From: Rebecca billardiae RCC1528
Lineage: Eukaryota > Haptophyta
Assembly (NCBI GenBank): GCA_965240325.2
Contig: OZ251231.1
Location: 2,542,001 to 2,606,000 of the forward strand
Length of the DNA: 64,000 nucleotides
Reading direction: 5' to 3'
Part shown: piece after piece, positions 22,342 through 32,305 of the stretch
Layout of the letters: every line of letters begins with the position of its first letter
How positions within the stretch are numbered: position 1 is the stretch's first letter
The notes under the pieces: model-generated
Told to the model about the DNA's origin: nothing
The model's database searches: none
What the model saw: the letters and a program-made list of their open reading frames with translations, nothing else
Program-made: the position numbers and the translations under genes

Positions 22342-23792
22342 TCGTCCTCGTCGTCCTCGTCATCGTAGTCCTCGTCTGAGTCCGAGTCCTCGGCCTCGCC
22401 TGCAGCAGCGCGGCGCGCGAGCACACGCACATGCACACGCGCGCGTGTTGGGGGGGGCAGGTGGCCGTGTCAGCTGGGAACGCGCCGCGCGCCGCGCGCG
22501 CCCGTCCGCGCGCGCGCGCGCTGCACCCGCCCCGCCCCGCGCGCACCCGTGTACCACTGCACCGCGTTCGGTATGAGCTTGTCCTTGTACGCCTGCGCCA
22601 TCTCGTAGTCGCCCTCGAGCGCGTCCTGCAGCGCCTCCGCCTCCATCTCGTCCAGCTCCGCGTCGTCGTCGGGCACCTCGGGCGGGGAGAAGAAAGTGAA
22701 CCACGAGTCGAGCGGCTCGTTGACCGTGATCGTGCGCTCCTTCCCCTTCTTCTTCTGCTTCTTCGTCACGGTGCGCTTCGTCACGTCCTTGCCCGGCTTC
22801 CAGTGGATCTCGCAGCCGAGCACGTTGTCGAGCGTGTCCTCGTCCTCCTCGTCCATCACGTACGTCTTGCTCAGCGTGCCGTTCGAGAAGTACTCGTTGG
22901 GGGAGAACTCGAAGAGCAGCCGGAAGCCCTCGCGCCCGGGGTGCTCGGGCAGCTCGTTCGAGAGCGACACGTCGACGAGGTGCTTGAGGATCGGCGCGTC
23001 GGGCGGCATGATCTCGCGCTCGAGCATCCGGTGGTTCATCATCGCACTCAGCCAAAAGTGCGGGATGCCCGAGCCGCCCGCCGGGTCGCCCTCGACGGCG
23101 GTCGCGCCGGAGACGATGCCCTTGCGCTCGGCGGCGAGCGGCCCCGTGCGCGCCTGGTACTCGCGCTCGATCTCCTTCCGCTTGCGCTCGTACTCCGCCT
23201 TGGCCTCGTCCTGCTGCTGCTGCAGTGCCCGCAGCGCCTTGAGCCGCGCCTGCTCCGCCGCGCTCGTGCCGCCGCTCACGGTGAGCGCGCCGAGCTGCGC
23301 GCCCACGCCGGCGGTGCCGCCGCCGCCGCCACCGCCGCCCTTCGCGCCCTCGCCCTTCGCGCCGCGCGCCGCGTTGCGCCGCGGCTTGCCCTCGTCGTCG
23401 TCGTCCGCGTCGGCGGGCGGCGCGCCGACGTCAAAGTTGAACTTGAAGTTGGTCGGCGCGCCCGCGCCCGCGGCGAAGAGGTTGGCGGTGTCGCCGGCCG
23501 GGGTGAAGCTGAACTGCGCGTTGGAGCCGGCCGCCGCGCTGCCCGCCGGCTTGGGTTGCGGCGCGCCGCCGCCCGCCGTGCCCGGCTCGCTCGGCGCGGC
23601 GGACGCGCCGGTCGCCTGCTGGAACGCCTTGGCGATCGTGACGACCTGGTCCTTGGTGAGCTTCTCCCACGGCTTGGCGCTGCCGATGCGGTGTTGCTCG
23701 ACGAACTCGGGCGGGGCGACGGCCTGCATGTGCTGTATCAGCTGCTTCTTGCTATACCCATCGAGCTGCGCGTCGGTCGCGGGGGTGCTCAT
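21997..23792 (-). CDS. NAP1: Nucleosome assembly protein NAP1
   Basis: Exons 23792-22547, 22399-22220, 22079-21997; 502 residues with all junctions in frame (donors GTGCGC and GTGCGT). The NAP fold is clear: PHFWLSAMMNH, then PILKHLVDVSL, FEFSPNEYFSN with a following TLSKTY, then the CEIHWKPGKDVT and SWFTFFSPPE segments. NAP1 is a histone H2A-H2B (and H3-H4) chaperone that shuttles between cytoplasm and nucleus. The second exon encodes the acidic tail, with a very long aspartate run written as (GAC/GTC)n on 22250-22370. The protein ends CKQQ, the same CaaX-like ending as animal NAP1L1, so farnesylation is plausible. The N-terminal ~190 residues before the fold are unusual: a short helical start (LDGYSKKQLIQHMQ) and Gly/Ala/Pro-rich sequence. 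It is divergent from the methyltransferase gene. Confidence 0.9.
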
Positions 23793-23937
23793 GGCTGCCT
23801 CGGCGCGGCCTGACGCGTGCCCAGTCGGTCCTGTTTTGGCGCGTGAGCGTCGCGCGCGCCGGCGCGCGCTGGCTCCCTGGCCGGCCGCTTTCGTGAGTTG
23901 GGGAGAGTGACGGCCGCCGACGGACGCGCGCGTGACG
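23793..23937. promoter_or_regulatory. 145-bp bidirectional promoter candidate
   Basis: Only 145 bp separate the ATG of NAP1 (minus) from the ATG of the METTL7-like gene (plus). Both transcripts must start within it or inside the neighbour, so control is probably shared. No core-promoter motif is recognisable. Confidence 0.5.
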
Positions 23938-24759
23938 ATGGACGCGGCACAAACGCCGTCGAGCGGAGAGTGGGTCGCCGTGGGCATCGGTGGCGCGGTG
24001 TTGGCGGCCCTGGGCATGCTACGCTTCGTCCCGAGCGTGCGTCACCTCGTCTTCGCGCGCCTGTGGTCGGATGGGGGCGCCTCGGCGCGGATGGACGAGG
24101 CGACGCGCGAGGCGAAGCGCGAGCTCCTCTCGCACCCGCCTCTCTTTGGGCGCGTGCTCGACCTCGGGACGGGGGACGGGCACAACATCAAGTACCTGTG
24201 CGGCGTGGCGGCCCCCGATGTGCGCGAGCTCGTGTGCGTCGAGCCCAATCGCTACCTGCAGGAGCGGCTGCGCACGGCAGCGGCGGCGGCGCAAGAGGAG
24301 GCCGCAGACGCTGGGATCGAGCTGCGGGTGAGCGTGTTCGAGGGGACGCTCGAGGAGTACGAGGCGCACGCGGGCAAGGACGGCGTCGGCTCGTTCGATA
24401 CGATCACGTGCCTGCTCGTCCTCTGCTCCGTGCCCGACGTCCGCGAGGCGCTCGCCTCGTGCGCGCGCCTGCTCCGGCGCGCCGAGCGCTCGCGTCTGCT
24501 GTACCTCGAGCACGTGTGCGCGCTCTCCCTGCCCGCGCGCACGCTGCAGCGCGCGGTGCAGCCCGCGTGGGACTTTGTGGGCGACGGCTGCCAGCTGTGC
24601 CGCGATACCCTCGGCGAGATGGCGCGCGTCGGAGCCTCGACTGGCGCGTGGGAGGTGACGACGTGCAAGCGCGAGCTGCGCTTTGTCGGCGGGCTGGTGC
24701 CGGTCGTGCACGGCAGCTGCACGTGCCCCGGGCCCAGCCCGGCCGGCCGCCGCGCGTGA
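23938..24759 (+). CDS. METTL7-like class I methyltransferase, membrane-anchored
   Basis: Single exon, 273 residues from ATG at 23938 (MDAAQTPSSGEW). An N-terminal hydrophobic helix (VAVGIGGAVLAALGMLRFV) is followed by a Rossmann methyltransferase domain: motif I VLDLGTGDGHN, an acidic residue in CVEPNRYLQERL, then DTITCLLVLCSVPDV and a LLYLEHVCA strand. This order is that of METTL7A/B (TMT1) proteins, ER or lipid-droplet enzymes; human members methylate alkyl thiols. The substrate here is unknown. The C-terminus after VPVVHGSC is short. It faces the Kv channel gene tail-to-tail. Confidence 0.8.
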   Translation: MDAAQTPSSGEWVAVGIGGAVLAALGMLRFVPSVRHLVFARLWSDGGASARMDEATREAKRELLSHPPLFGRVLDLGTGDGHNIKYLCGVAAPDVRELVCVEPNRYLQERLRTAAAAAQEEAADAGIELRVSVFEGTLEEYEAHAGKDGVGSFDTITCLLVLCSVPDVREALASCARLLRRAERSRLLYLEHVCALSLPARTLQRAVQPAWDFVGDGCQLCRDTLGEMARVGASTGAWEVTTCKRELRFVGGLVPVVHGSCTCPGPSPAGRRA

Positions 24760-24947
24760 TGCCTCGCCATCGATTACTATTATATTCAAAAAAATCAACG
24801 TAGTTGACCGTTGCAACCTTGCGACGCTGATGAGGACCGAACTATGCTGGCTACGTCGTAAGAGTCCGTGTACTAATATTGATAAGCTACAGCGCTGCCA
24901 GTGGCAGTGCCACTGCCACGTGCCAGCGGCACTGCGGCCGCTGGCCG

Positions 24948-26712
24948 TCATGACGCGCCCGGGACGTCTGCAGACTCTGCTGCAGCACCGCTCGACCTCG
25001 AGTGTTGAGCCGAGGCGGCTGATGCCGGCGTCGCCCCTGCCGCACCGCTGCTGCGAGGCGCATCCGTGGCCGCGCCCTCTCTGCTGAGCCTGAGCGTCGC
25101 AGTCGATTCGGTTACTCTCCGCGACGAGATGCCACCTGGGCTCCCATCGCCCTGCGCCGCGGCCGGTGCCGGCAGCTGTGGCGCTTGTGAGAGTGGCGGC
25201 AGCCTGCGCGGCCCTAGTGGCGAGGGCGGCGAGATGCCCTGCGCCGCACACAGCCGCTCCAGCATCGACTCCAGCCGGTCCATCCGCGCCGACAGCTGCG
25301 CGGCGCGCGGGCGGCGCGATGGCACGCGCCGCGCGGGAACGTGAGGCACGCAGCGTGTGCGCGCGGCAGCCGTCAGCGGCGGCGGCGGCGCGCGCGCACC
25401 GTGGCGTCCCGCTCCTCGGCCCTGTCCAGGCTCTTGAGCAGGTCCTGCGTGGTGGGCGGCCGCGTCTGCTCGTACGAGAGCGCGATCGAGGTGACGAGCC
25501 GCTTGAACTCCTCGCGGTTGAGGTAGCCTGCGCGGCGGTGGCGCGGGGGCGGCGTGAGCGCGGCGTCGGCGCGGCCGGCTGCCTGTGCGCGCTCGCTCGC
25601 GCGCGCGCGCGCGCTCACCCTTGCCGTCGAGGTCAAAGCGGATCATGAGCTGCGCGGCCGTCTGCTTGTACTCGTCAGAGATCAGCCCCTGCTGCCGCTT
25701 CGAGTACAGGAAGAAGCGCAGCTCGTCCTCGGTGACAGAGCCGGAGCCGTCGGTGTCGGCGGACTGGTACATGTCGAGCTCCTCCTCGTACATGTCCATC
25801 ACCTTGGTGAAGTTGGAGCCGAGCACCGTGACAGGCAGCGCGATCGTGAGCAGGCCGAGGCACATGGTGAAGGTGGCGACAATCTTGCCGGGCGCGGTCG
25901 CCGGCACCGCGTCGCCGTACCCGACGGTGGTCATCGTGACGATCGACCACCACATGCAGTCGGGGATGGAGGCGAAGAGGTCGGGCCGCGCCTGCATCGG
26001 GTGCGGCGGGTCCTGGTTCTCGAACATGTACATGAGCGAGGAGGAGAGGATGATGAGGATGCACATGAAGAAGATCAGGATCGTGAACGACGTCATCGAC
26101 ATCTTGATGGCCGCGAGGAAGATCTTGAAGCCAAAGGTGAGCTTGCCCACCTTGAAGATGCGGAAGACGCGGAAGAGGCGGAGCACGCGCACCCACGACA
26201 GGTTGATGTTCGCCTCGCCCTGCAGCACCGCCTGGATGAACATCTCCACCCTGCGCGGCGCCGCGGCACGCGCGCGATGCGCGCGAGGGCGCGGGAGGCG
26301 GCTCGTGAGCGCCGCGTGGCGCGCACGGCGTGCTCGCGCGAGGCGCACACCAGAAGGGGACGATGGCGACGAGGTCGATCACGCTGAGCGGCTGCTTCGC
26401 GAACTTGTACGGCGACGGCGCGAATATGACCTTCACCGTGTACTCGACGGTGAAGATGATGACCGCCACCACCTCGATCGTCCAGAACGCCTCGTGCGCC
26501 ACCGGGTCTTCGATGTACGTGTCGAGGATGTAGGTGAGGGTGGAGATGAAAATGGCGACCATCACGAAGAGGGTGAGCCGCGCGTCATTGTCGAGGAAGT
26601 ACCACACCTTCTCCTTGAACGTGTTCGGCACATGCGATGGTCGTCGCGGTGAACCGCTGAGCTGACCGAGCGTTCTTTCCGGCGACGAGGCAGGCATCAC
26701 CGCTGCGCTCAT
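24948..26712 (-). CDS. Voltage-gated potassium channel with C-terminal EF-hands
   Basis: Exons 26712-26351, 26250-25619, 25527-25400, 25295-24948; 489 residues, in frame throughout (donors GTGTGC, GTGAGC, GTGCGC). S1-S3 lie in exon 1; S4 has arginines every third residue (VLRLFRVFRIFKVGK); the pore has TVGYGD at residues 229-234 and an S6 with the PVT hinge (ALPVTVLGSNF). The C-terminal cytosolic part has two EF-hands: DTDGSGSVTEDE (286-297), and one split by intron 2, starting DLDGKG (~327), followed by a coiled segment (RMDRLESMLERL) and a Ser/Ala-rich tail. No T1 tetramerisation domain is visible at the N-terminus. It should pass K+ on depolarisation with possible Ca2+ control. Confidence 0.88.
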
Positions 26713-27201
26713 GCCCGCCGCGCTGGCGCTGGACCGAGGCGGGCGAGCTCAGGTCGTTCCGACCCCCGAGGGTCTGGCGCGCGGGCTCACGCCCCTGCCT
26801 TCGGCGTCGCACGGGGCCCACCCGATGCGTCCACCGACAGGCTCGAGCAATGGCCGCCCCCCAAGCGAAGTCGCAACACCTTTGCAACAGCATGCCGTGG
26901 GCCAGCGCTGGGTTCGTTACGGACCGTTCGCGATAGGTAAGCTACTGAGAGCAATAGCTTCTGAGCGGCGCGGCTTATCACGGCGGCTCACGCCGACTAC
27001 TATAAAAAACGTCGCTTGACGCTTGGAGCTCGGTTTATTATCATAGGCCCTTTGATCATAGGCCGGTCGCTCGGCGAGCCATACTTTATTTGGTTTGCAA
27101 AAGTACGTTGGTGACAATGGTTTGGCAAAAGTTTGGCGGATTTTTGAAAAGTGGCGCCCGCCCGCTGAGCAAGCGTGCACACGCGAGCGCGCGCCGCGGC
27201 G
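26713..27201. promoter_or_regulatory. Divergent intergenic region, Kv channel and kinesin
   Basis: 489 bp between the two start codons. The half nearest the kinesin (about 26930-27130) is clearly AT-richer, with stretches such as TATAAAAAACGTC near 27001, and is a likely promoter/leader zone. No small gene is supported. Confidence 0.45.
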
Positions 27202-30200
27202 ATGTTTGGCAACCTCTTCGGCCGGGGGAAGCCGCCGCCATCGGGCGGCGGCGACGAGTCGGGCGGGGCGAGGGTGGAAGGCGGCGCGCTGCCGCGCCGC
27301 AACTCCGCGGCGAGCGCGCGCCTCTCGGCGCAGGGCTCGGCGGAGGGCTTGGACGGCGGCGGCGGCGGCGGCGGGCGCGTGCCCGAGCTGGGCGAGATCG
27401 ACGACCTGCTGCCGTTCGTCGAGGCGCGGATGGGCGAGATCCGCGAGCGCGAGAATAGCAAGTACTTCGCCAACGGCAACATCTTCGCCGGCGTCGAGGC
27501 GTGGGAGGGCAACCGCGTGCGCGTCGCGGTGCGCGTGCGGCCGCCCGTCGGGCGCGAGGAGGAGGCGGACGCGCACACGCCCGCGGTGGTGGCGGAGCCC
27601 GAGGTCGCGACGGTGGCGGTGAACGAGGCGGCGATCGGCCGCTTCGACCAGCCGCGCCTCGGCTTCGACGCCGTCTTCGGCCCGCACGCCACGCAGGAGG
27701 ACGTGTACCGCTCGCTGTGCGCGCCGCTGCTGCGCGACGTGATGCTCGGCCGCAACGGCACGCTGATGTGCTACGGGCAGACGGGCACGGGCAAGTCGTA
27801 CACGATGGGCACCGACGTGTCCAAGTCGGCGGTCCGCGACGCCGGCGCGGGCGAGCCCGAGGGCCCGCTCGTCGGCCTGCTCCCGCGCGCGATCCGCCAG
27901 CTGTTTGCGGAGGCGGCCAAGGACGAGGGCGCCGAGTACGAGGTGGGGCTGTCGTACGTGCAGCTGTACCGCGAGAAGTTCCAGGACCTGCTCAACCCGT
28001 CGGAGGCGGCGCTGCAGCTGCACGACGCGCAGGGCTCGGTCTTCATCGAGAACCTCACCGAGCACCGCGTCACCTCCGCCGAGCACGCGCTGCGGCTCGT
28101 GCGGCGCGGCGGCGAGTTCCTGCGGACGGGCGGCACGCGGATGAACGCGACCAGCTCGCGCGCGCACGTGATCCTGATCGTCACGGTGCGCCGCGCGCTG
28201 AGGGGCGGCGGCGGCGGCGGGGCCGGCGGCGCCGCGGCTGCCGCCGCGCTCCCCGCCGAGCCCGAGACGCTCGAGGGCATCGACGCGTACCTGCGCGGCG
28301 CGCAGGCGACCAGCGGCCGTCTGCTGCTGCTCGACCTGGCCGGCTCGGAGCGGCTCAAGAAGTCGGGCGCGGACGCGGACGGCGCGCTGGGGAGCGAGGC
28401 GCGCGCGACGAACCTGTCGCTGCTCGCGCTGGGCAACGTCGTGCAGACCCTCGCGGCGAACGCCGAGCTCGGCTCCGCCTCCGCCGACCCCTCCGCCGCC
28501 GGCGGCACCGCGCGGCGCCACGTCCCGTATCGAGACTCGAGGCTCACGCAGCTGCTGCGCGACAGCTTCGGCGGCGAGTGCAAGACGACGCTGTGCGTGT
28601 GCGTCGGGCCGGCGCGCGCGCACGCGGGCGAGACGCTGTCCTCGCTCAACTTCGCGCGGCGCGCGATGAGCATCCAGGCCGTGCCCGCCGAGCACCTCGA
28701 GCTGCAGCTCGACTACAAGCTGCTGGCAGCCAAGCAGCAGCGCGTGCTGGACGCGCTGGCCACGCGCATCTCGCGCGTGCAGGAGTACGCGCAGGCGCAC
28801 GCGCACATGGGCAGCGTGGGGCGGATGGTGGCGGAGGCGCGGCGCGGGGGGTCGGCCGAGGCGCGCGGCGCGGGCGCCGACGACGCCGCCCCGCCGCCCT
28901 CGCCCGCCGCCACCGTCTCCGAGCTCGGGCGGCTGCTTGCCGAGCTGGCCGACCTGAGGCACGCCCTCACCGAGCTGGGCGAGGGCGCTGCCGGCGGCGA
29001 GGGCGGCGGCGAGGGCGGCGCGCTGTGGGCGGCGGAGGGAGGGGCGGCGGAGCAGGGCGGCGCGGGGCGCGCGGCGGAGCCGCGCCGCGCCGCGCCGCCC
29101 GCGCGCGCGCGCCGCCCAGGCTCGGGCCGCGCCGCGCACGCCGCCGCAGACGGCTCGGCGCCGCCCGCGGCCGGCGGCGGCGGCGGCGGCGCCGACGGCG
29201 GCGGCTCGGCGCTGCCGGCCGCGCTGCGCGGCTTGCGCGCCGAGCTGGGCAGCACGCGCGCGCTGCTCGCCGAGTGGACGGGCGCGCGCACGCAGGAGGA
29301 GGCCCTCGAGCAGATGCGCGCCGACCGCGACGAGCTACTTGCGCTCAGGGCCGCCGCCGCCGCGCTCGAGGGCGGCGGCGCCACCGAGCTGCGGCGCGGC
29401 GCCGCCGTCGCGGCCGTGCGCTCGGTGGCCGAGGCGGCGCGCGCGGGCGCGGAGGCGGTGGGCGCGCTGCCCGGCGCGTCGGTGGCGAGCGTGATCCGCA
29501 CGCTGACGGCGGAGCGCGCCGAGCTCGCCGCCGAGCGCGCGCGCGTACGCTTTGCCGCCGCGAGCGCGCGCGCGATCGCGCGCGCCTCCGCCGAGCTGGA
29601 GCACGCCACGCGGCCGCAGCAGCACGGCGCGCTCACGGCGGGCGCGGGCGCGGGCGCGGCCGCCGAGGCCGGCGGCGCCGGGCCGCTGGCGGCGGCGCGC
29701 GACGGGGCAGGCGGCGGCGGCGAGGGCGGCGCGGGCGCGGCGGCGCCCAAGGTGCCCGCGCTCGCGGGCGTGCCGAGCGCGCGCGGCGGCGCGCGCCCCG
29801 CGAGCGCCGCCAGCGGCGGCGGCGGCGGCGGCGGCGCGGGGCTGCGCGGCGCGGGCGCGGCGGCGCGCGGGCGCGCGCCCTCGCCCTCGCGCGCGCGCGC
29901 CGGCAGCCTCGGCGCCTGCGGCGCGGCGGCGCGGCCGGCGGCGGGGAGCGCGCGCGGCGCGGGCGGCACCGAGCGCAAGCCGTCGCCGGCGCGGCGCGCG
30001 CCGCCCTCGTCTCAGGTGCTCGCGCGGCTCACCGCGGGCCAGCCCACGCGCCCGGCCGACGCGGGCGCGGACGCGGACGCGCCGCCGGCGCGCGCCGCCG
30101 AGCCCGCCGCCGCGCCGCCGCCGCCGCCGCCGCCGGGCCCGCCGCCGCTGACGCCGGAGCAGCAGGCGCAGCTGCTCGAGCTCGCGAGCGCGCGCTCGCT

Positions 30201-32008
30201 CGCCGCGGCGCGCGCGACGCCCGCCCCCTCCGAGGGCAGCGCCATGCGCGCCGCGGAGGTCGAGGTGTACAAGGCGATGGCTCCGCGGCTGCTGCACATG
30301 GCACCGGCCGCGGCCGCGGCCGCGCTGCGAGCGCTGCACCCGCGCGGCGGCGGCCGCGGCGGCGACGGCGGCGGCGCGGACGAGGCGGAGCACGCGCCGG
30401 AGCAGCCGCAGCTCGAAGGCGCGCGGCCGGCGCGCGCGCTGGACAGTGCGTGGCGGCTGGGCGAGACCGTCGCGCGCGCGCCCTCCCACGCCGTGCGGCT
30501 GGTCTCCAGCGTGGACGACGAGGACGAGCTGTGCGTGTGCCATTGCTTCGAGCACGGCGTGGCGCCCGAGCTGGCGAGGTGCGGCGCGCGCGCTGCGGGG
30601 ATGGCGGCGGTGGCGGTGGTGGTGGGTGCTGGCGCGCGCTGCGGGGATGGTGGCGGTGGCGGTAGTGGTGGGTGCTGGCGGGCGCTGCGGGGATGGCGGC
30701 GGTGGCGGTGGTGGTGGGTGCTGGCGCGCGCTGCGGGGAGCGCGGGCGCGCGCGCGCGGGTGGGCGCGCGGCGTGGCTCACGCGCGCCGCGCCCCGTGCC
30801 CTCCGCCGCGCCAGCGCCGTCCTCGAGCTGCGCGCGCGTGTCGACGCGCTGATCGCCGCCCGCCCCCTCGGGCTCGTGCGCGCACACGGCTGGCAAGCGC
30901 GCGCGCGCGCGCGCGCACGCGTGCGCGCCTGCGCGGGTGCGCGTCGCGGGCGCGCGTCGCGGGCGCGCCGCTTACCCGCCGCGCCGCGCATGCGTTCTCT
31001 CGCCGCGCCCCGCGCGCGGCGCAGGTACGTCTCCGACGCGTGGGTGCGCGGGGCGCGCGTCGAAACCACGCACGTCGTCGTCGAGAGGCTGGGCGGCGGC
31101 TCGCTCGCGTCCGCGGTGACGCACGCGCCGTGTGAGGAACACACACAGCCGCGCGCGCTGGCGTGGGTGCGCGCGCCGTTCGAGGCGCTGGCGACGCTGC
31201 ACGCGCACGGGCTGCGCCTGCCCGCCGCGACGCCCTTCGACCTCCGCCTGCCGCACGCGGACGCGCTCTCCGCGCGGCTGAGCAACCTCGGCTGGTCGCT
31301 GTGCGGCCACTCGCCCCCGCCCCCCTCCCTGTCCGACCTGGTGCGGCCGGCGTTCGTGCCCCACGCGGCCGCGGGACTGGACGCGGAGGAGGCGGGCGAG
31401 TACGGCACGCTGAGCGCGGCCGCGCTGGCGTACAACATGGGCGCGGTGCTGCACTGCCTGCTCCTCGGCCAGCCGCCCTCCTCGCAGTCCGTCGGCGCGC
31501 TGCGCATGTTTTACGAGTCGGGCGAGCTCGCAGACCCGGCTGTGAACGATGCGACCGGCGCGCGCGGCCGACGGCGCTCGTCGACAGAGGCGGGGCTGGA
31601 GCGCGTGGGCGCGGACGAGATCGAGGTGCTCTCGCCCTCGGTCGTGCACCTGCTGCTCGTCGCGCTCGAGCCGGCGGAGGCGGAGCGCGCAAAGCCGCAG
31701 GTGCGAGCGCGCGCGCGCGCAGCGACGCCGCCGCTCGCCGCGCGCCGCCGCGGCGTCGCTCACGCGCGCGCCCGCGGCCCCATCGGCGCGTGCGCTGCGC
31801 CGCCGTGCGCGCCCGCGTGCAGGAGCTGCTCAACCACCCGGCGTGGGCAGAGGCGCTGCCGCCGCCGCACGCGCCCCTCACGGCGGCGCACAGGCTGCTC
31901 ACGCGGTACCACGCGGCCACGGTGGCGCGCGCGCTCGAGCAGGACCTCGCGCAGGCCGGCGGCGCGCTCGGCGCGCTCAGCGAGCGCTTCCTGCGCGCGT
32001 ACGACTGA
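27202..32008 (+). CDS. Kinesin with C-terminal kinase-like domain
   Basis: Exons 27202-30578, 30815-30877, 31025-31700, 31823-32008; 1433 residues, in frame. The motor spans ~100-500: VRVAVRVRPP, P-loop GQTGTGKSYTMG at 192, switch I NATSSRAH at 315, switch II DLAGSE at 378, and HVPYRDSRLTQLLRDSFGG. The ending (GETLSSLNFARRAM) recalls the ARK/ungrouped kinesins. A predicted coiled and Pro/Ala/Gly-rich stalk follows. The C-terminal ~350 residues look like a protein-kinase fold: WRLGETVARAPSHAVRLV (glycine-loop position), an alpha-C-like helix, VVVERLGGGSL (hinge), ALATLHAHGL, LSNLGWS where DFG should be, and ELLNHPAW at the end. The VAVK lysine, HRD and DFG are absent, so it is a predicted pseudokinase. 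The second intron fits only a GC donor (GCGCGC), so exon 2's end is the weakest call. Confidence 0.78.
30586..30739 (+). repeat. Intronic minisatellite, ~47-bp unit
   Basis: Three full copies and a partial fourth of a unit beginning GCGCGCTGCGGGGATGG and ending GGTGGGTGCTGGC fill most of the first kinesin intron. Copies differ by a few bases. It explains why several frames look open across the intron. Confidence 0.9.
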
Positions 32009-32305
32009 TGATGAGCTCAGAACGAACGCGCCCTCCACGCTTCAGCGCGAGACGACTGTGCGCGCGTTGTAGCCTACAGTGTCGTGTGCGGCCCCCTTGG
32101 TGCGGCAAGGCAAGGATTGGTCTGACATCCTTGCCATCATTCACATTGCCATCGCTCACGCTGTTGATCAGCCATCGTGCCGGCGAGCGCTTTTCCTCGT
32201 CAGCGCCGCGACGCGGCGGGCGCTGTTTTTTCTTTTTCCGCTGGTCGTCGGTTTGAGCGAGCAAGAAGCGCAGGCGGTCGTTTCGCGGCTTGGTGCTTTG
32301 CCGCC

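Noticed and set aside
23932-23937. Start of the METTL7-like gene at 23932
   Set aside because: That codon is GTG; the first ATG in frame is 23938.
31104-31136. Possible 33-nt intron in the kinesin tail (GTGACG...CACAG)
   Set aside because: It is in frame and much shorter than any other intron in the window (shortest other about 91 bp); kept as coding, though it could be optional.
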